Source of the DNA: Ascaris suum
Taxonomy: Eukaryota; Nematoda; Chromadorea; Rhabditida; Ascarididae
DNA: 64,000 nucleotides
Reading direction: 5' to 3'
NCBI GenBank assembly: GCA_013433145.1
Contig: CM024174.1
Coordinates: 11,413,484 to 11,477,483, forward strand
Position 1 is the stretch's first letter. The number at the start of each line of letters is the position of its first letter. The notes under the pieces are model-generated. The model was not told the DNA's origin, searched no databases, and saw nothing but the letters and a program-made list of their open reading frames with translations. This document shows positions 53,801 through 64,000 of the stretch, piece after piece. A program made the position numbers and the translations under genes.

Positions 53801-55293
53801 GTTTAAGTTTATTAGTGATCTTTATTTAGGTAAATGAGGTCGTATAAAATGATCATGCTGTCTATTTTGTTTGATGTTATTAGCTGTGTTTTGTTGATGG
53901 GGGATAGACGGTATATTCTTGATAACTTGAAGCTGGAATTTCATTGATTGCGAGCTGCGATCTATTGTTACCGTCGTTGATATAATCTAATGCAGTATCC
54001 AAACTGCATATATCTAATTCCTATGTATTCATTCAATTATTACTGAACTTCACAGGATCAAATTTCTAGGCCTCCTCTTCCGTTCGCGTTATTTGAACAA
54101 ATGAAGAAAATACCGAACTGTTCGTTTGCGTCGAATCCGTGTCGCATACAGTACGCCAATCAGGAAATCGTCATACTTAGGCATGATATTATCGAAAAGA
54201 TGTGCAGAAATAGTATACACATGCCATCGGCTACACGTGATATTGCAGAGCATGTTAGTATTTATATTCTGGTTGAATCGACATGTTTTATAGCTGTCAG
54301 TGTGGGTGGCGTAACAACACTATTTGATCGTAGTGGGGGGGGGGGGGGGGAGAGGGGTGCCTCTGGCCGGTTTATGAGTCGTGATTCGTTTGTTTAATAC
54401 TCGCATTCGGTCTGTTTGTCGCTCAGTTATCCTGAAGGGTTATAATGGGCTATTGAAAAAGGGAGGTAAATTTTTTTTTCATCTATGCGATTGATATAAA
54501 GTGAAGAGATGGAGGTGGGGAGGGGGTGGGAGGGGGGAGGGAGGGGAGAGAGAAGAGTGATTGGAAGGAGATAAAGGTTCCTTCTTAAATGCCCTTTTTC
54601 TGCATCCGGATATCGTTCTTTTTTTTGCACTTTCAAACGAGAAATATACAATTTTGTGATAATGAGCCTTCATAATGCAAAATTGAGATTTGTAATTCCA
54701 GTTTCATTTTAATATTCTATCGTCTCTTTTTTTGATATTTTTACAGCCGTTTTTTTGGCGCTTTGCCAATTTATATAATTGGCATGAATATGCTAACGTT
54801 TTTTTAGTATTGATTTTTTTTTTGAAAAATTTTTTTCTTGATTTTATTGCAAAACAGAGTCGAACTTGTAATCACTGTCGAGCAACTTATGGGGTTGGCC
54901 ATCTTACCGTATGTGGCGTTGTAATATAGAGAAATTGATTCAAATCAAGCTTATTAAAGAATAACTATTGCAAATATGAAGTCCGATACGTAGGTGCGCT
55001 TCCGCAACGACGTTGAAAAGAGATTGTTATAGTTTTGTCGAACGATCGCTTCAGTTGGTCATCTAACGCCACTTCCTCTACACGTCTGTCCGGTATTATG
55101 GCAAATGGATTATTGCCTCAGGCTATATCCATTGCCCGATTTGGTGGTCATCGCAGATCAATTCCAGCAGTTCGCCCTCTCGCAACATGAGTGCCTCTTC
55201 GCGAATCCGGGTTCGTTTGCACGCTCACAACTTGAGTTTCATGTCTACTATCCATCTGCCGGTGAAATTGAACCAAGTAGTGTGAACTTATGA
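47889..55293 (+). CDS. POLE2: DNA polymerase epsilon subunit 2 (B subunit)
   Basis: Non-catalytic second subunit of the leading-strand replicative polymerase; it has an N-terminal helical domain, an OB fold and an inactive calcineurin-like domain. Ten exons with consistent phases: 47889-47962, 49002-49102, 49554-49629, 50010-50169, 50837-50984, 51495-51787, 52811-52931, 53531-53654, 54070-54253, 55033-55293; 513 residues against 527 in human. Landmarks in order: DRLRKQLKTAFQLRSYSLKR, WIERIIDAISKL, FDYDDSLNKLVL, LSTVETLLGSASRADNVIVL, FHSGLFTDGCIMLLEGSY, TRAFFGNENWFGG, IVFLSDVWLD, FVFCGNFCS, HFVFVPGSDDPTIGTILPRP, NPCRIQYANQEIVILRHDII, CRNSIHMPSA, GHLTPLPLHVCPV, PDLVVIADQF and NPGSFARS. These follow human POLE2 almost without gaps. 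Exon 5 uses an AAG acceptor. Start context: ATG lies 31 bases after a TTTAG acceptor. Confidence 0.96.
48069..48086. repeat. G homopolymer in POLE2 intron 1
   Basis: Eighteen G bases about 100 bases downstream of exon 1, on the sense strand. Confidence 0.9.
53055..53071. repeat. G homopolymer in POLE2 intron 7
   Basis: Seventeen G bases about 120 bases after exon 7, sense strand. Confidence 0.9.
54335..54350. repeat. G homopolymer in POLE2 intron 9
   Basis: Sixteen G bases about 80 bases after exon 9, sense strand; a further G-rich stretch lies at 54510-54550 in the same intron. Confidence 0.9.
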
Positions 55294-55746
55294 TGTCATT
55301 GTGCTAGGTTGTTTCTGTTTCTGAGTCACCTCCTTCGGAAATCGAGTTTTATTCAATCATGTGTCCGTCAGTTGCAATATCGATTTTATAATGTGCAATG
55401 AACATTGCAATATCGAATTCATAATATGCAATGGGCGATGATATCAGCTTTGGTCAAGTTGGTATTAGTGACTCAAAAGGGCGAATTGAATGACGATTTG
55501 TTTCGGTGCTTGTACTTTTGATTTCAATTATCGGATATAAATTTCCGCAGGTTAATTACATCCTCTTTAAAGAGCGATGTATCAGTTCAAAAATTGATGA
55601 GTTGGTGCGGTAAGGTCAATCAGCTTGCGCTTTGTTTTTCATTTTTTCTGCGACTGATCTTTTTGAATCGGTTCAAAAATTTCCTCACAATGTACGAAGG
55701 CATTGTTCGCTAGTGGGACTTGGTTTGTCCACAATAGCGAGTCTCC

Positions 55747-55884
55747 ATGATGGTTGCTCTTTTGTCGACGGCCCCAGCTGATCCATGATGGTCGATCTAT
55801 TGTCTGCAGCCGTAGCTATTCGAAGATGGCCGGTCTGTTGCTCTCTCCACTAGCTGTGCAATAATGGCCAGTCGCTTGTCCGCA
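55747..55884. repeat. Degenerate 38-41-bp tandem repeat, about 3.5 copies
   Basis: Units start ATGATGGTTG, ATGATGGTCG, ATGGCCGGTC and ATGGCCAGTC and share a following pattern around TTGTC and AGCT. It is strongly diverged, so an old repeat. Confidence 0.6.
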
Positions 55885-57542
55885 TCTTCGATCATTCTCT
55901 AATTAGAGTTGTTTACGGCATGAGCGAAGTTTAATGCATTTGTGGGCAAGTCGGTATTAAATTTCATGTCTACTAGGAACTGTTATCGCAGCACGATCCC
56001 TGGTAGTAGATCAATGAAAACAAAAAAAGACAATTTGAGATTATTTTTCTTCTTTATTTCACAGCATTTGATGAAGAAATCAGCTGCAGCTATCATCTTG
56101 GTAGCTGTCTGATTATGCGTAAACGCGTTAAACCTCAAGGGGATTGAATAACCTGGCAATCAGCTGTGGTGATTTTTTGAGTTGAACGTTGCTTTGGTTG
56201 CATTTTATATCCCTCATTTCATTATAGTTGGGCATCCACTCGATACACAACTCAAGTATATCACTACAACTCTGTTTTTGTTTGAGGAATTCCTATTGGA
56301 AAGGTAGGAAGAGATTGCGATCGGCTTTATAACGATTGAAAATGTTTTGTCACCATTTTGAATTTTTTTTTTTCGAGATCTATAGGAAAGTGGCTAAATT
56401 GGCCGAACATTTGCCTAATATTGTGGAAAAAATTGCCAACAGGCTTAATTTTAAATGCCATTTTGACCACTAATAATGAGATGTATTCAAATTCTGGAAT
56501 AGAAGCCAAAGACTTTTTTTTTAAATTTATTGGTTTTTCTTTTTTGTTTCTGGAATTATTTTTGTTGTTTTCAAGGTAGTTTTATTTTTATTTAATTGGT
56601 TTTTCTTTTTTTTTGCAATTCTATAGATAAATTTTTTGCACGAACCGTTGATTAATTATATTTATTTAATTGTTTGTTGAATGAAATTGTTATTGTTTGT
56701 CATCTTATGAAATTTTTTATTGTTTATTATAATTGGTTGATTATACCTTATGAACTTCGTATGTATTTTCACTTAACAGATGTGCTTTCCTAATTGAACT
56801 TTGACCTTTTATTGATCTTCGAATAAAAATATTCCGCGTCTATTGTTTTCAACATTTATAAATTTTTTCGTATTATGATGCTATCACTATTAACACATTT
56901 GGTTTGATTGGCTGTGTTGTTTAAGGTAAAGGTAGATCAAAATGTTGACTCTTTGAATGACACTTCACCCACAATGAAAGTTGGGTGATGGCGATGGGTT
57001 TAATTTATTTATTTCTTAGGCAATCTTCAAAAAATGAACCTTAGTTAATCAAATCGAAATGAGTTTACTATGGAGACGGGAAAAAGTAGTTCGATTTATA
57101 ACTGATAATAATTTCATACAGTAAACGCTGTCTAATGTTAAATAAAAGCCCATGGGGCTATGAGTCGATGAGCAATGGCGAATGTTTTTTTTTTTTTTTG
57201 CTGAATATGGTGAATTGTTTACTTTTAACTTATAATTCAAGGTGATTGCAACATTTGTGAGCTTATTTTAGAGTATTGAAAGAGTCTTCATAAGTGACGA
57301 AAATGTGTTTTTTTTTTTTTTGAAGATTAGAAGAAGAACATTTTAGTGCTTCATTGTAAACCTATCAATAATATTTACATATAAGTCAATTGTATCACAA
57401 GAGACAAATTCCGACATAGCAGTTTTTTTTTTTTTTAACAGCAATAGAATGCATCAATATGATGAATATATGCAAATGTGGTTGGGATTATTTTCGAGCA
57501 GGTGCATACAAGTGAGGCGCTAGAGCTTATCGATCGTATATG

Positions 57543-57597
57543 CACACATACACACACACACACACATGGACACACATATGCACACACACACACACAA
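57543..57597. repeat. (CA)n microsatellite, interrupted
   Basis: CACACA tracts broken by TGGA and TATG. The Thr/His and Cys/Val repeat ORFs over it are artefacts. Confidence 0.9.
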
Positions 57598-58370
57598 TGC
57601 TGGATGCTTGTGTTCGATTCAGCAATTCCATTGTCGTCGTCAATATCTATGCTTCTTCTAGCATTAACATACGTTGTCGCTCGCAAGTTTCCAACTTAGA
57701 ATATGTTATGCGCGATTTTCGATAGCGCATTACAGTGAATTAATAGCGTTTTTAATAGTGATAGTTAATTGCTTGAATGATTTAGACTCGCATTGAGGTG
57801 TGAAATTCGAGTTGATGAAGGTATCCAGGGTGGGAGGAGAGTCGACTAGATTCAGCTCATGATTACGTTTGAGTAAGTAGTTCAGAGAGGGAGGGGAGGG
57901 GAGGGGACTGCGAAAGGTGTTAGATATATGTATAATATTTCTTGTACAAATCACGATAATTAAGCGTGATTGAAAAATTCAATCATTGCTAACGAACGTT
58001 TTTCTTCGTACTTGAAATTGTTTAGAGAGCGTCGAATAGGCGATGATTGGTGAAATGTTTTCATTTGGACCGTAAGCCCCCTCCCCTCCCTTCTCTCCTC
58101 CCTTCCCTCCCTATCCTTTCCTAGCCCTGCCCCCCCCCCCTCAGTATCATTATGGGTTGTGCATTTTGAAGTGCTAATGATAATTTTGTTACTAATGTTA
58201 TAAGCAACTATAATATATATACAATAAATACTTCCAGTGAGTAGTGCCTTTATTTGCCGGTTACGGTACTGATCAGTTCTTTATTAAATCTACATCAGGT
58301 TTCATTTAGCATATCAACAGAGCAATTCGAAACGCATAAAAAACAGTCTTACTTATAGAAATTTTCTCTA

Positions 58371-58475
58371 AGTCTACGAGGTCGTTCTAGGAATTTGTCC
58401 CTCCGAGTCTACAAGGTCGTTCTAGGAGTTTGTTCCTGCAAGTCTCCGAGGTTGTTCTAGGAGTTCGTGACTTCC
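58371..58475. repeat. 35-bp tandem triplication
   Basis: Three units of 35 bases, each beginning AGTCTMCRAGGTYGTTCTAG and then GAATTTGT-like sequence. Copies differ at several positions. Confidence 0.9.
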
Positions 58476-59347
58476 TCATTGGAATATCGGACTCCAAGAT
58501 GAGCGTATTGCTACGTGTAAAAACGTTATTTACAACCAATTATAATGTTGAAATAAGAGGGATTTCACCTTGATAGCATAGTTGGAGCAAACCGAAGTGC
58601 ATGCGTTATTTGTATAGTGGCAATTTGCATCCGTCGAAACGTATCGATGATCTCATCGTATTTATATTGATTGATCACTACGATCGCTACGATCACTACG
58701 AATATCGTCATATTCAGCTTGCTTGTGCATTCGAAGTGTTGTTTGTCGTCGGTGTTGTGTTGTGTGTATGTGTGTGTCTGTGTATGTTGGTGATGTTCAA
58801 ACGAAATAAGAGTATTACGGTACAAACATGCACCGGTAAAGAGGTAAGTTTCATATTTGCATTAATTTTGCATAAAATTACTTTATTTTTATTTTTTTAA
58901 ATTTTTTATTATATTGCTTTCATTTATTTCCGCTACAATTATTAATGCTAAATTTCTTGTTGAACATTTTACGATTTTATATTGTGAAGGAAATATCATT
59001 CAATTAGATAGATAAATTGTGGAAAGCAAAAATGACAACGAACATATATATATATCTTCGATCATCTCATACTTGAAAAAGAACTCTTGATTTATATGAT
59101 CGACGAAAATTTCGAACGGAATTTTTACGAGTTCATCGTGGATGTTTCAATATTTTATCGTTGTGTTCAATTTTTCTTTTATTGAATACATAATTAAAAC
59201 TCTGTGGAAAATTTTCATATATTATGAAGAGACAATAAATTTACTCAAAACACTATCATAAATGAATTTAACTCTTATTTTTATTGTTTAAATAGGAGTC
59301 AATCCTCTCATATTGAGGAGAAGAAAAGGATGGGGTGTGGGAAGGGA

Positions 59348-59359
59348 GGGGGGGGGGGG
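59348..59359. repeat. G homopolymer
   Basis: Twelve G bases in the spacer upstream of PICK1. Confidence 0.9.
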
Positions 59360-60677
59360 TTATAAAAGGTCTCATTGCGTATACATGGAAAATATGGAAA
59401 ATACCTACTGAGAATATTCTTCACAGTAATTTTGATTCAAGAATAATCAGTTTCTTTTACTATTGCATACTCTTTCCTCATTTTTTGTAGTGTTTATTTA
59501 TTTGTTTTATTTATTTCTTTAATTTATTTGTTTTCACTTCGTGGCTTGCTTCTGCTCATTCGCTTCTTCTTATTTTATGCTTTATTTTATACGCGTCATG
59601 CTTTGCATCAACTTATATACTGTACTTTATAAGATCGCATAAAAAGTTGATAATAAGTTTATATACGGTTTAGTATTAGTGTCATTTAATTGGTAAGATT
59701 TATACAAAAGCGCATCATCATGAGATGATTACTTGAATCGATAGGAGACATAGATTGAAAGTAGAAATCATAATAGAAACTCATTCTGATAGCTGAATTA
59801 TTACATATTTCTCTAAAGGTTAGGCACTTCAAGCTTCACATCTTTCTGATAGGAATACTCGATAAGTTCAGCTCTTTGATGAGATCAGCTCCTTTGATGA
59901 GCTCCAACTTTCTTCGATGAACTCCAGCTTTTCGTCTTTGCTTCGTTCTTTTTATTCGCTGAAGTTGCAACATTATGGTAAATGATTTTGCATTCTATTG
60001 CGCCTTAGGTAGAACATTTTGTTCAAATATTCTTGAATTTTTTTAAAAGCATATTTGGCATATGTATCGTATTTCTCTCTAATATGATTATTTCATCGAT
60101 TTCATCAAAAAATTGTTAATTGGATAGGAAATTTACTCTGAAGGTAGAGTGGTGCAAGACCCTTGTACCTTTCATATCATGTGATATCCTTAATCGATGA
60201 GGTGATTTCTCCTGGAGAAGATGCGTGATGGTTTTCCTCAATAATGATATAGCGATATATTGATATTGTTGTTGACGAATACCTAATGCGTTACGATGAA
60301 AGTTAAACGGATTCAGTATCGGCGTTTCCGATGCGTTCCACGATCGTCAGAAGGATTATGAACGGTCTTCGAGATTGATGGGTTATAACATGCCGAAACG
60401 CTAAGAATAATTCTATTTAACCTGTGTCATCACACATTTATGTGTTCGCCAATATAGTAGTATCCAAGTATAAAATTTCCTCTGCGACCTATCCAAAGTC
60501 GCCCATTATGAGAGGAGAAAAGAGGAAACAGGTTGATTATATGCTTGAATATAAACATAAACGTCCTTCCTCTCGTAAATACGATCATAGCATACTTACT
60601 ATGAATATTTCTCTTCGTCCTCAATGAAAGCCCATTATCTGTCGTTATCGTTAATAATTCTTCGTAAATAAATTAAG

Positions 60678-63603
60678 ATGGAGGAAGATCGAATGGGAAT
60701 GAGTGTAACAGGTGATGTGGCGGAAATAACGAAAGATGAAAAAGGATTAATTGGTATATCGATCGGTGGTGGTGCACCTCTCTGCCCATGTCTTTATGTT
60801 GTACAGGTATTTGATAATTCGCCAGCTGCAAAAGATGGACGTATAAAAGCGGGCGATGAAATATTCAGGTTTGTGAATGCATCAATTTTTTAATCGACGA
60901 AAATGATGCAAATGCATTTATTCTTAATTTTTATTTACTAACTTTGTCTTGGCTTAGAGTTCTACTTCAATTTCTACTTTTGATTCTATACTTCTATTCA
61001 CTCTTATCTTCTACGTTCTATTGTCCTGGATCCAAGGATTGAAAAAAAAAAACTGGCCAGTAGGAAATGGAATTGTCGTATCGATTGTGTTTTATTTGTG
61101 TTTTATTTCGATGTTTTCACTTAGAAAACTATACTATGATAGTGAATTGTGGATAGCTGTGAAAGTTATTTTATTACAAGATAATATTGATCGCTTATTT
61201 TTTTATAATACAAGATAATATTACTTGTCGTCGATATTTCACTTCCTTTTTTTTTTACTTTTTACAGTGTGAACGGAATACCCGTGAAAGGTGAGAGGAA
61301 ATTAGCCGTCGCTGCGATGATACAAAAAGCGGAGAGTATAGTTCGTATCGGATTCAATGTACTACATGCTGATCCACAACAAGTTCGTTGAAGTTATTTT
61401 TGTGCATCATCAATAAGAGCGACGGAGAGAGAGAGATGAAAGTGCACAGAATAATGGAAAAGAAAAGTGCTATGAAAATCTATGGAATCAACTTCCATAG
61501 AAAATTTCTTCCTTACTGTTTTCTATTCGTATGCAATGACAATTTTACGCAATAATTTTTTTAACCGTTGTCTAAGTGGGAGATTTTCAAGAAATTCATC
61601 TAACTTGGATCAATGCGTCGATTCAAAAAAGGAGGACTCTCAATGGGACTAATCAACGGTAGTAAAAATTTTCAAGTAAGTAAAATTAGCATATCTTGGG
61701 GAAAAAAATTAAAAATTTTTGAAATTTAAAGGAAGAAATAGGAAAATTTTATTGCTGCAATTGAGATTTACTCTTAGTGATCCGTACTTATGCTTATGAA
61801 AACGTTCTTTTTTTTGGATATGGCAATAGTTTACAAGAAAAAAAAATTTTTTTTTTAGGGTCATACTTTGGATATTGCACTAAAAAAAGTGAAACATAGA
61901 GTGGTTGAATCGATGAACTCCGATACGGCCGATGCATTAGGATTATCGAGAGCAATTCTCTGCAACGATTTACTTTTGAAGAAATTGAATCGTCTTGAGA
62001 ATAGTGGCAATCTATATAAGAAACTTATACGTCATCTTACCGCTTTACTTAATTCTTATTATCGTGTTGCACGCTCACAAAAAGGTATCTATCATTATAC
62101 ATTACTCTTTATTTTCATTAATTTGCATAAAATATATATTAAATTTAAAAATGTTAGAGCATAATTGAATAGTTTAGTTTATTTTCGTATATATTTGGTA
62201 TAGTTGAAGTTTGATATGATATTTTGATATATTTTTAATAAAACAATAATAATATAGTGCAAATTTGATCATTGAAGTTTATTCCAAATTGAACTTAATA
62301 TTCGGAATGGAATTATTATTTGTCTGAAATGATTTGGAAATGGAATTTCCCTATAAGAGTGAGTGGAAATTTAAAAAATTGAAATCACTTTCAGAATTTG
62401 GTGATTTATTTTGTGAAGTTGCGGCACGAGAGAGTTCCTCAGCGGCGAATAAAGCATTTCTCACATTTGGTGAAGCACATCGCACTATCGATAAACAAAT
62501 GCTGAAGTAAGTGGTTTATGATAAAAGCAACTTATCCTCAAACATAGCTCGTAGATTTGTCTCAAATTTCAGCGATAATCTCAATTCTTCTTGATAAGTG
62601 GGAGATTATTTCCACAAGTGAAAGATTGCCCGATTCAAATCGCCTACGAAAGATAGCATGCTTAGAACACATCAATTCATTGAGAAATCTTCATATTATG
62701 CACATATGTAAATATTTCTTCATATCTAAACAGTTTTAGTCATTAGATTTCTGTCGGTTGAATATCTGAATCAATTGTTGAAATTATAGAATTGTCATCG
62801 AATTACTATGAAATTTATTCACTAATTAAATGTGATTAAATAGAGAAGAATCAGTGAGATAAGTTAATAGCAAAGGAGAAATGAGTAGCAGCGAGGCGAT
62901 ACCTGTGCGGGGTATTGCACAGGTAAATAAAGCGTGAAAAAAAAAATAAAACTGCTGCAAAATTAAACAGCACAAAATAGACAATATTTGCATTAAATGA
63001 ATATTTCTTTCTTTATGTGTCGTAGTTCATTGAATATAAGTCTTTAATGGAATAGTAAGTTGGCAAAATTTGAAGTCAATATCAATTCCGTAGATTATTT
63101 TATTGAATATGAAACAATTCACTAAATACTACTGAATGAAATATAGAAATACAGTGAAATTATTGTCATGAATTCTCATAATAAAATAATGTGAGTATAT
63201 TCTGTAAAAATGAGTACTTCCCATCTAAATATTTCTAAATTTGTACGTCGCACCTAAATTTTTTTTAGAAATTAATACTTTTTTCACCTAAGTTGCTTAT
63301 TGTGGATATTTCAAAAATAGTAACATCATTATTTTATAATAACTTAAAACATGAACGATTCTAATTTTTTTTTTTTTTTTTTTGCAGATTAGTGAGAAAT
63401 TTACATCCGATTATAAGAGATTTGAATACTTTCGTCGAGAAGGCGATTCCCGATACGAAATTAACGCTGAAAAAATATTTGGATGTGAAATTTGAATATT
63501 TATCATTTTGTTTGAAATTGAAAGAGATGGATGACGAAGAGATGCAATCCGCATCGATGGACGAACCGCTATATCGACTTGAAACGGGCAATTATGAATA
63601 TCG
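60678..63603 (+). CDS. PICK1: PICK1 (PDZ and BAR domain protein), 3' part beyond the window
   Basis: PICK1 binds C termini of receptors and protein kinase C through its PDZ domain and curves membranes through its BAR domain, regulating trafficking from endosomes and Golgi. Five exons are visible: 60678-60868, 61268-61382, 61859-62084, 62395-62506 and 63388-63603, encoding about 286 residues. The PDZ domain (about residues 18-100) has the carboxylate-binding loop LIGISIGGG, the CPC motif, VVQVFDNSPAAKDG and AGDEI. The BAR part shows LDIALKKVKHRVVESM, SDTADALGLSRAILCND, FLTFGEAHRTIDKQML, AIPDTKLTLKKYLDVKFEYL, KEMDDEE and LETGNYEYR, all close to vertebrate PICK1. Exon 2 ends at a GTTCGT donor; reading past it gives VR and a stop. 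The last exons of BAR and the acidic tail lie beyond 64000. The ATG follows an AAG, possibly a trans-splice acceptor. The N-terminus is shorter than in human. Confidence 0.96.
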
Positions 63604-64000
63604 GTTAGTGATTTTAAAGTTAGAAAAAAAAATTTGTTTTCTTTTTAAATTCATTTTAAATTTGAAGTAAAAAAAAATTGAAAATTTTATTCATTTGAAG
63701 TTTTTTTTTTTTTTGATGATTTGATAGACATTTATTCATTAATCCTATTTATATATTAGAATGTTTTTATTAGGCTCTATCAATCATGATCATCATATAT
63801 AACATTAGATACTTCATGAATGGATAATAAATGTTCTAATGTATAATAAAATATGCCATCAGCTATACTAATTAATTTTAGTTTATTACTATATATGCAT
63901 CAATAGTAAAAAATAATAATAAAATCTCATAAAGTATGATTATATAAGTTGAAAAGATGGGATTATCTCAATTTCCGTCACAATTTTTTTCGAATAGTTT
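63604..64000 (+). other. PICK1 intron 5, cut by the window edge
   Basis: Begins with a GTTAGT donor directly after NYEYR and contains only AT-rich, T-tract-rich sequence. No further exon is seen before the end. Confidence 0.7.

Larger units (their letters stand above)
55294..60677. other. Spacer between POLE2 and PICK1
   Basis: About 5.4 kb. It holds a degenerate repeat at 55747-55884, a CA repeat at 57543-57597, a C-rich stretch near 58078-58140, a 35-bp triplication at 58371-58475, a GT-rich tract at 58755-58790 and a 12-base G run at 59348-59359. Two exon-like pieces (57442-57501 and 58601-58843) have splice-like ends but no recognisable product. I saw no further gene. Confidence 0.55.

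Noticed and set aside
57478..57699. Thr/His repeat ORF and the opposite Cys/Val repeat ORF
   Set aside because: Translation of the CA microsatellite.

Overview
This is AT-rich nuclear DNA from an animal, almost certainly a nematode. It has multi-exon protein genes, introns from about 50 bases to about 3 kb, many (TA)n and (CA)n microsatellites and unusually many long G or C homopolymers. The nematode call rests on three things: the U1-C protein keeps the nematode-type zinc-finger and linker residues (THNGGRKHK, then [10 protein letters not shown]); the first gene is a BRO1 protein of HD-PTP ancestry without its phosphatase domain, as expected for the EGO-2 family; and two start codons follow pyrimidine-AG acceptors closely, as in spliced-leader trans-splicing. 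Intron sizes are larger than usual for Caenorhabditis. I cannot name the species.

Four conserved genes can be reconstructed exon by exon with matching phases. (1) Minus strand, 38728 down to 14710: an HD-PTP/EGO-2 endosomal adaptor, 27 modelled exons, about 1507 residues (BRO1, V-type coiled coil, about 700 residues of Q/P/S/T/N/A-rich sequence, conserved C-terminal tail, no phosphatase). (2) Plus strand, 43227-45212: U1 snRNP protein C, 3 exons, 138 residues. (3) Plus strand, 47889-55293: DNA polymerase epsilon subunit 2, 10 exons, 513 residues. (4) Plus strand, 60678 to beyond the window: PICK1, five exons seen (PDZ plus the first part of BAR), truncated by the window edge.

The rest is non-coding as far as I can tell: about 14.7 kb at the left (microsatellites, one unassigned 142-codon ORF), a 4.5-kb head-to-head spacer between the EGO-2-like gene and U1-C with a 48-bp minisatellite, a 2.7-kb spacer between U1-C and POLE2 with a 40-bp minisatellite, and a 5.4-kb spacer before PICK1 with further short repeats.

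The genes serve separate housekeeping roles: endosomal sorting, splicing, replication and membrane trafficking. I found no new multi-gene system. The most noteworthy signals are the phosphatase-less HD-PTP with a retained tail, the high share of 5' splice sites with T at +3 (often GTTNGT), the strand-biased G-tracts inside transcribed regions, and a reading-frame break near 20.1 kb. All similarity statements come from remembered family sequences, not from a search.
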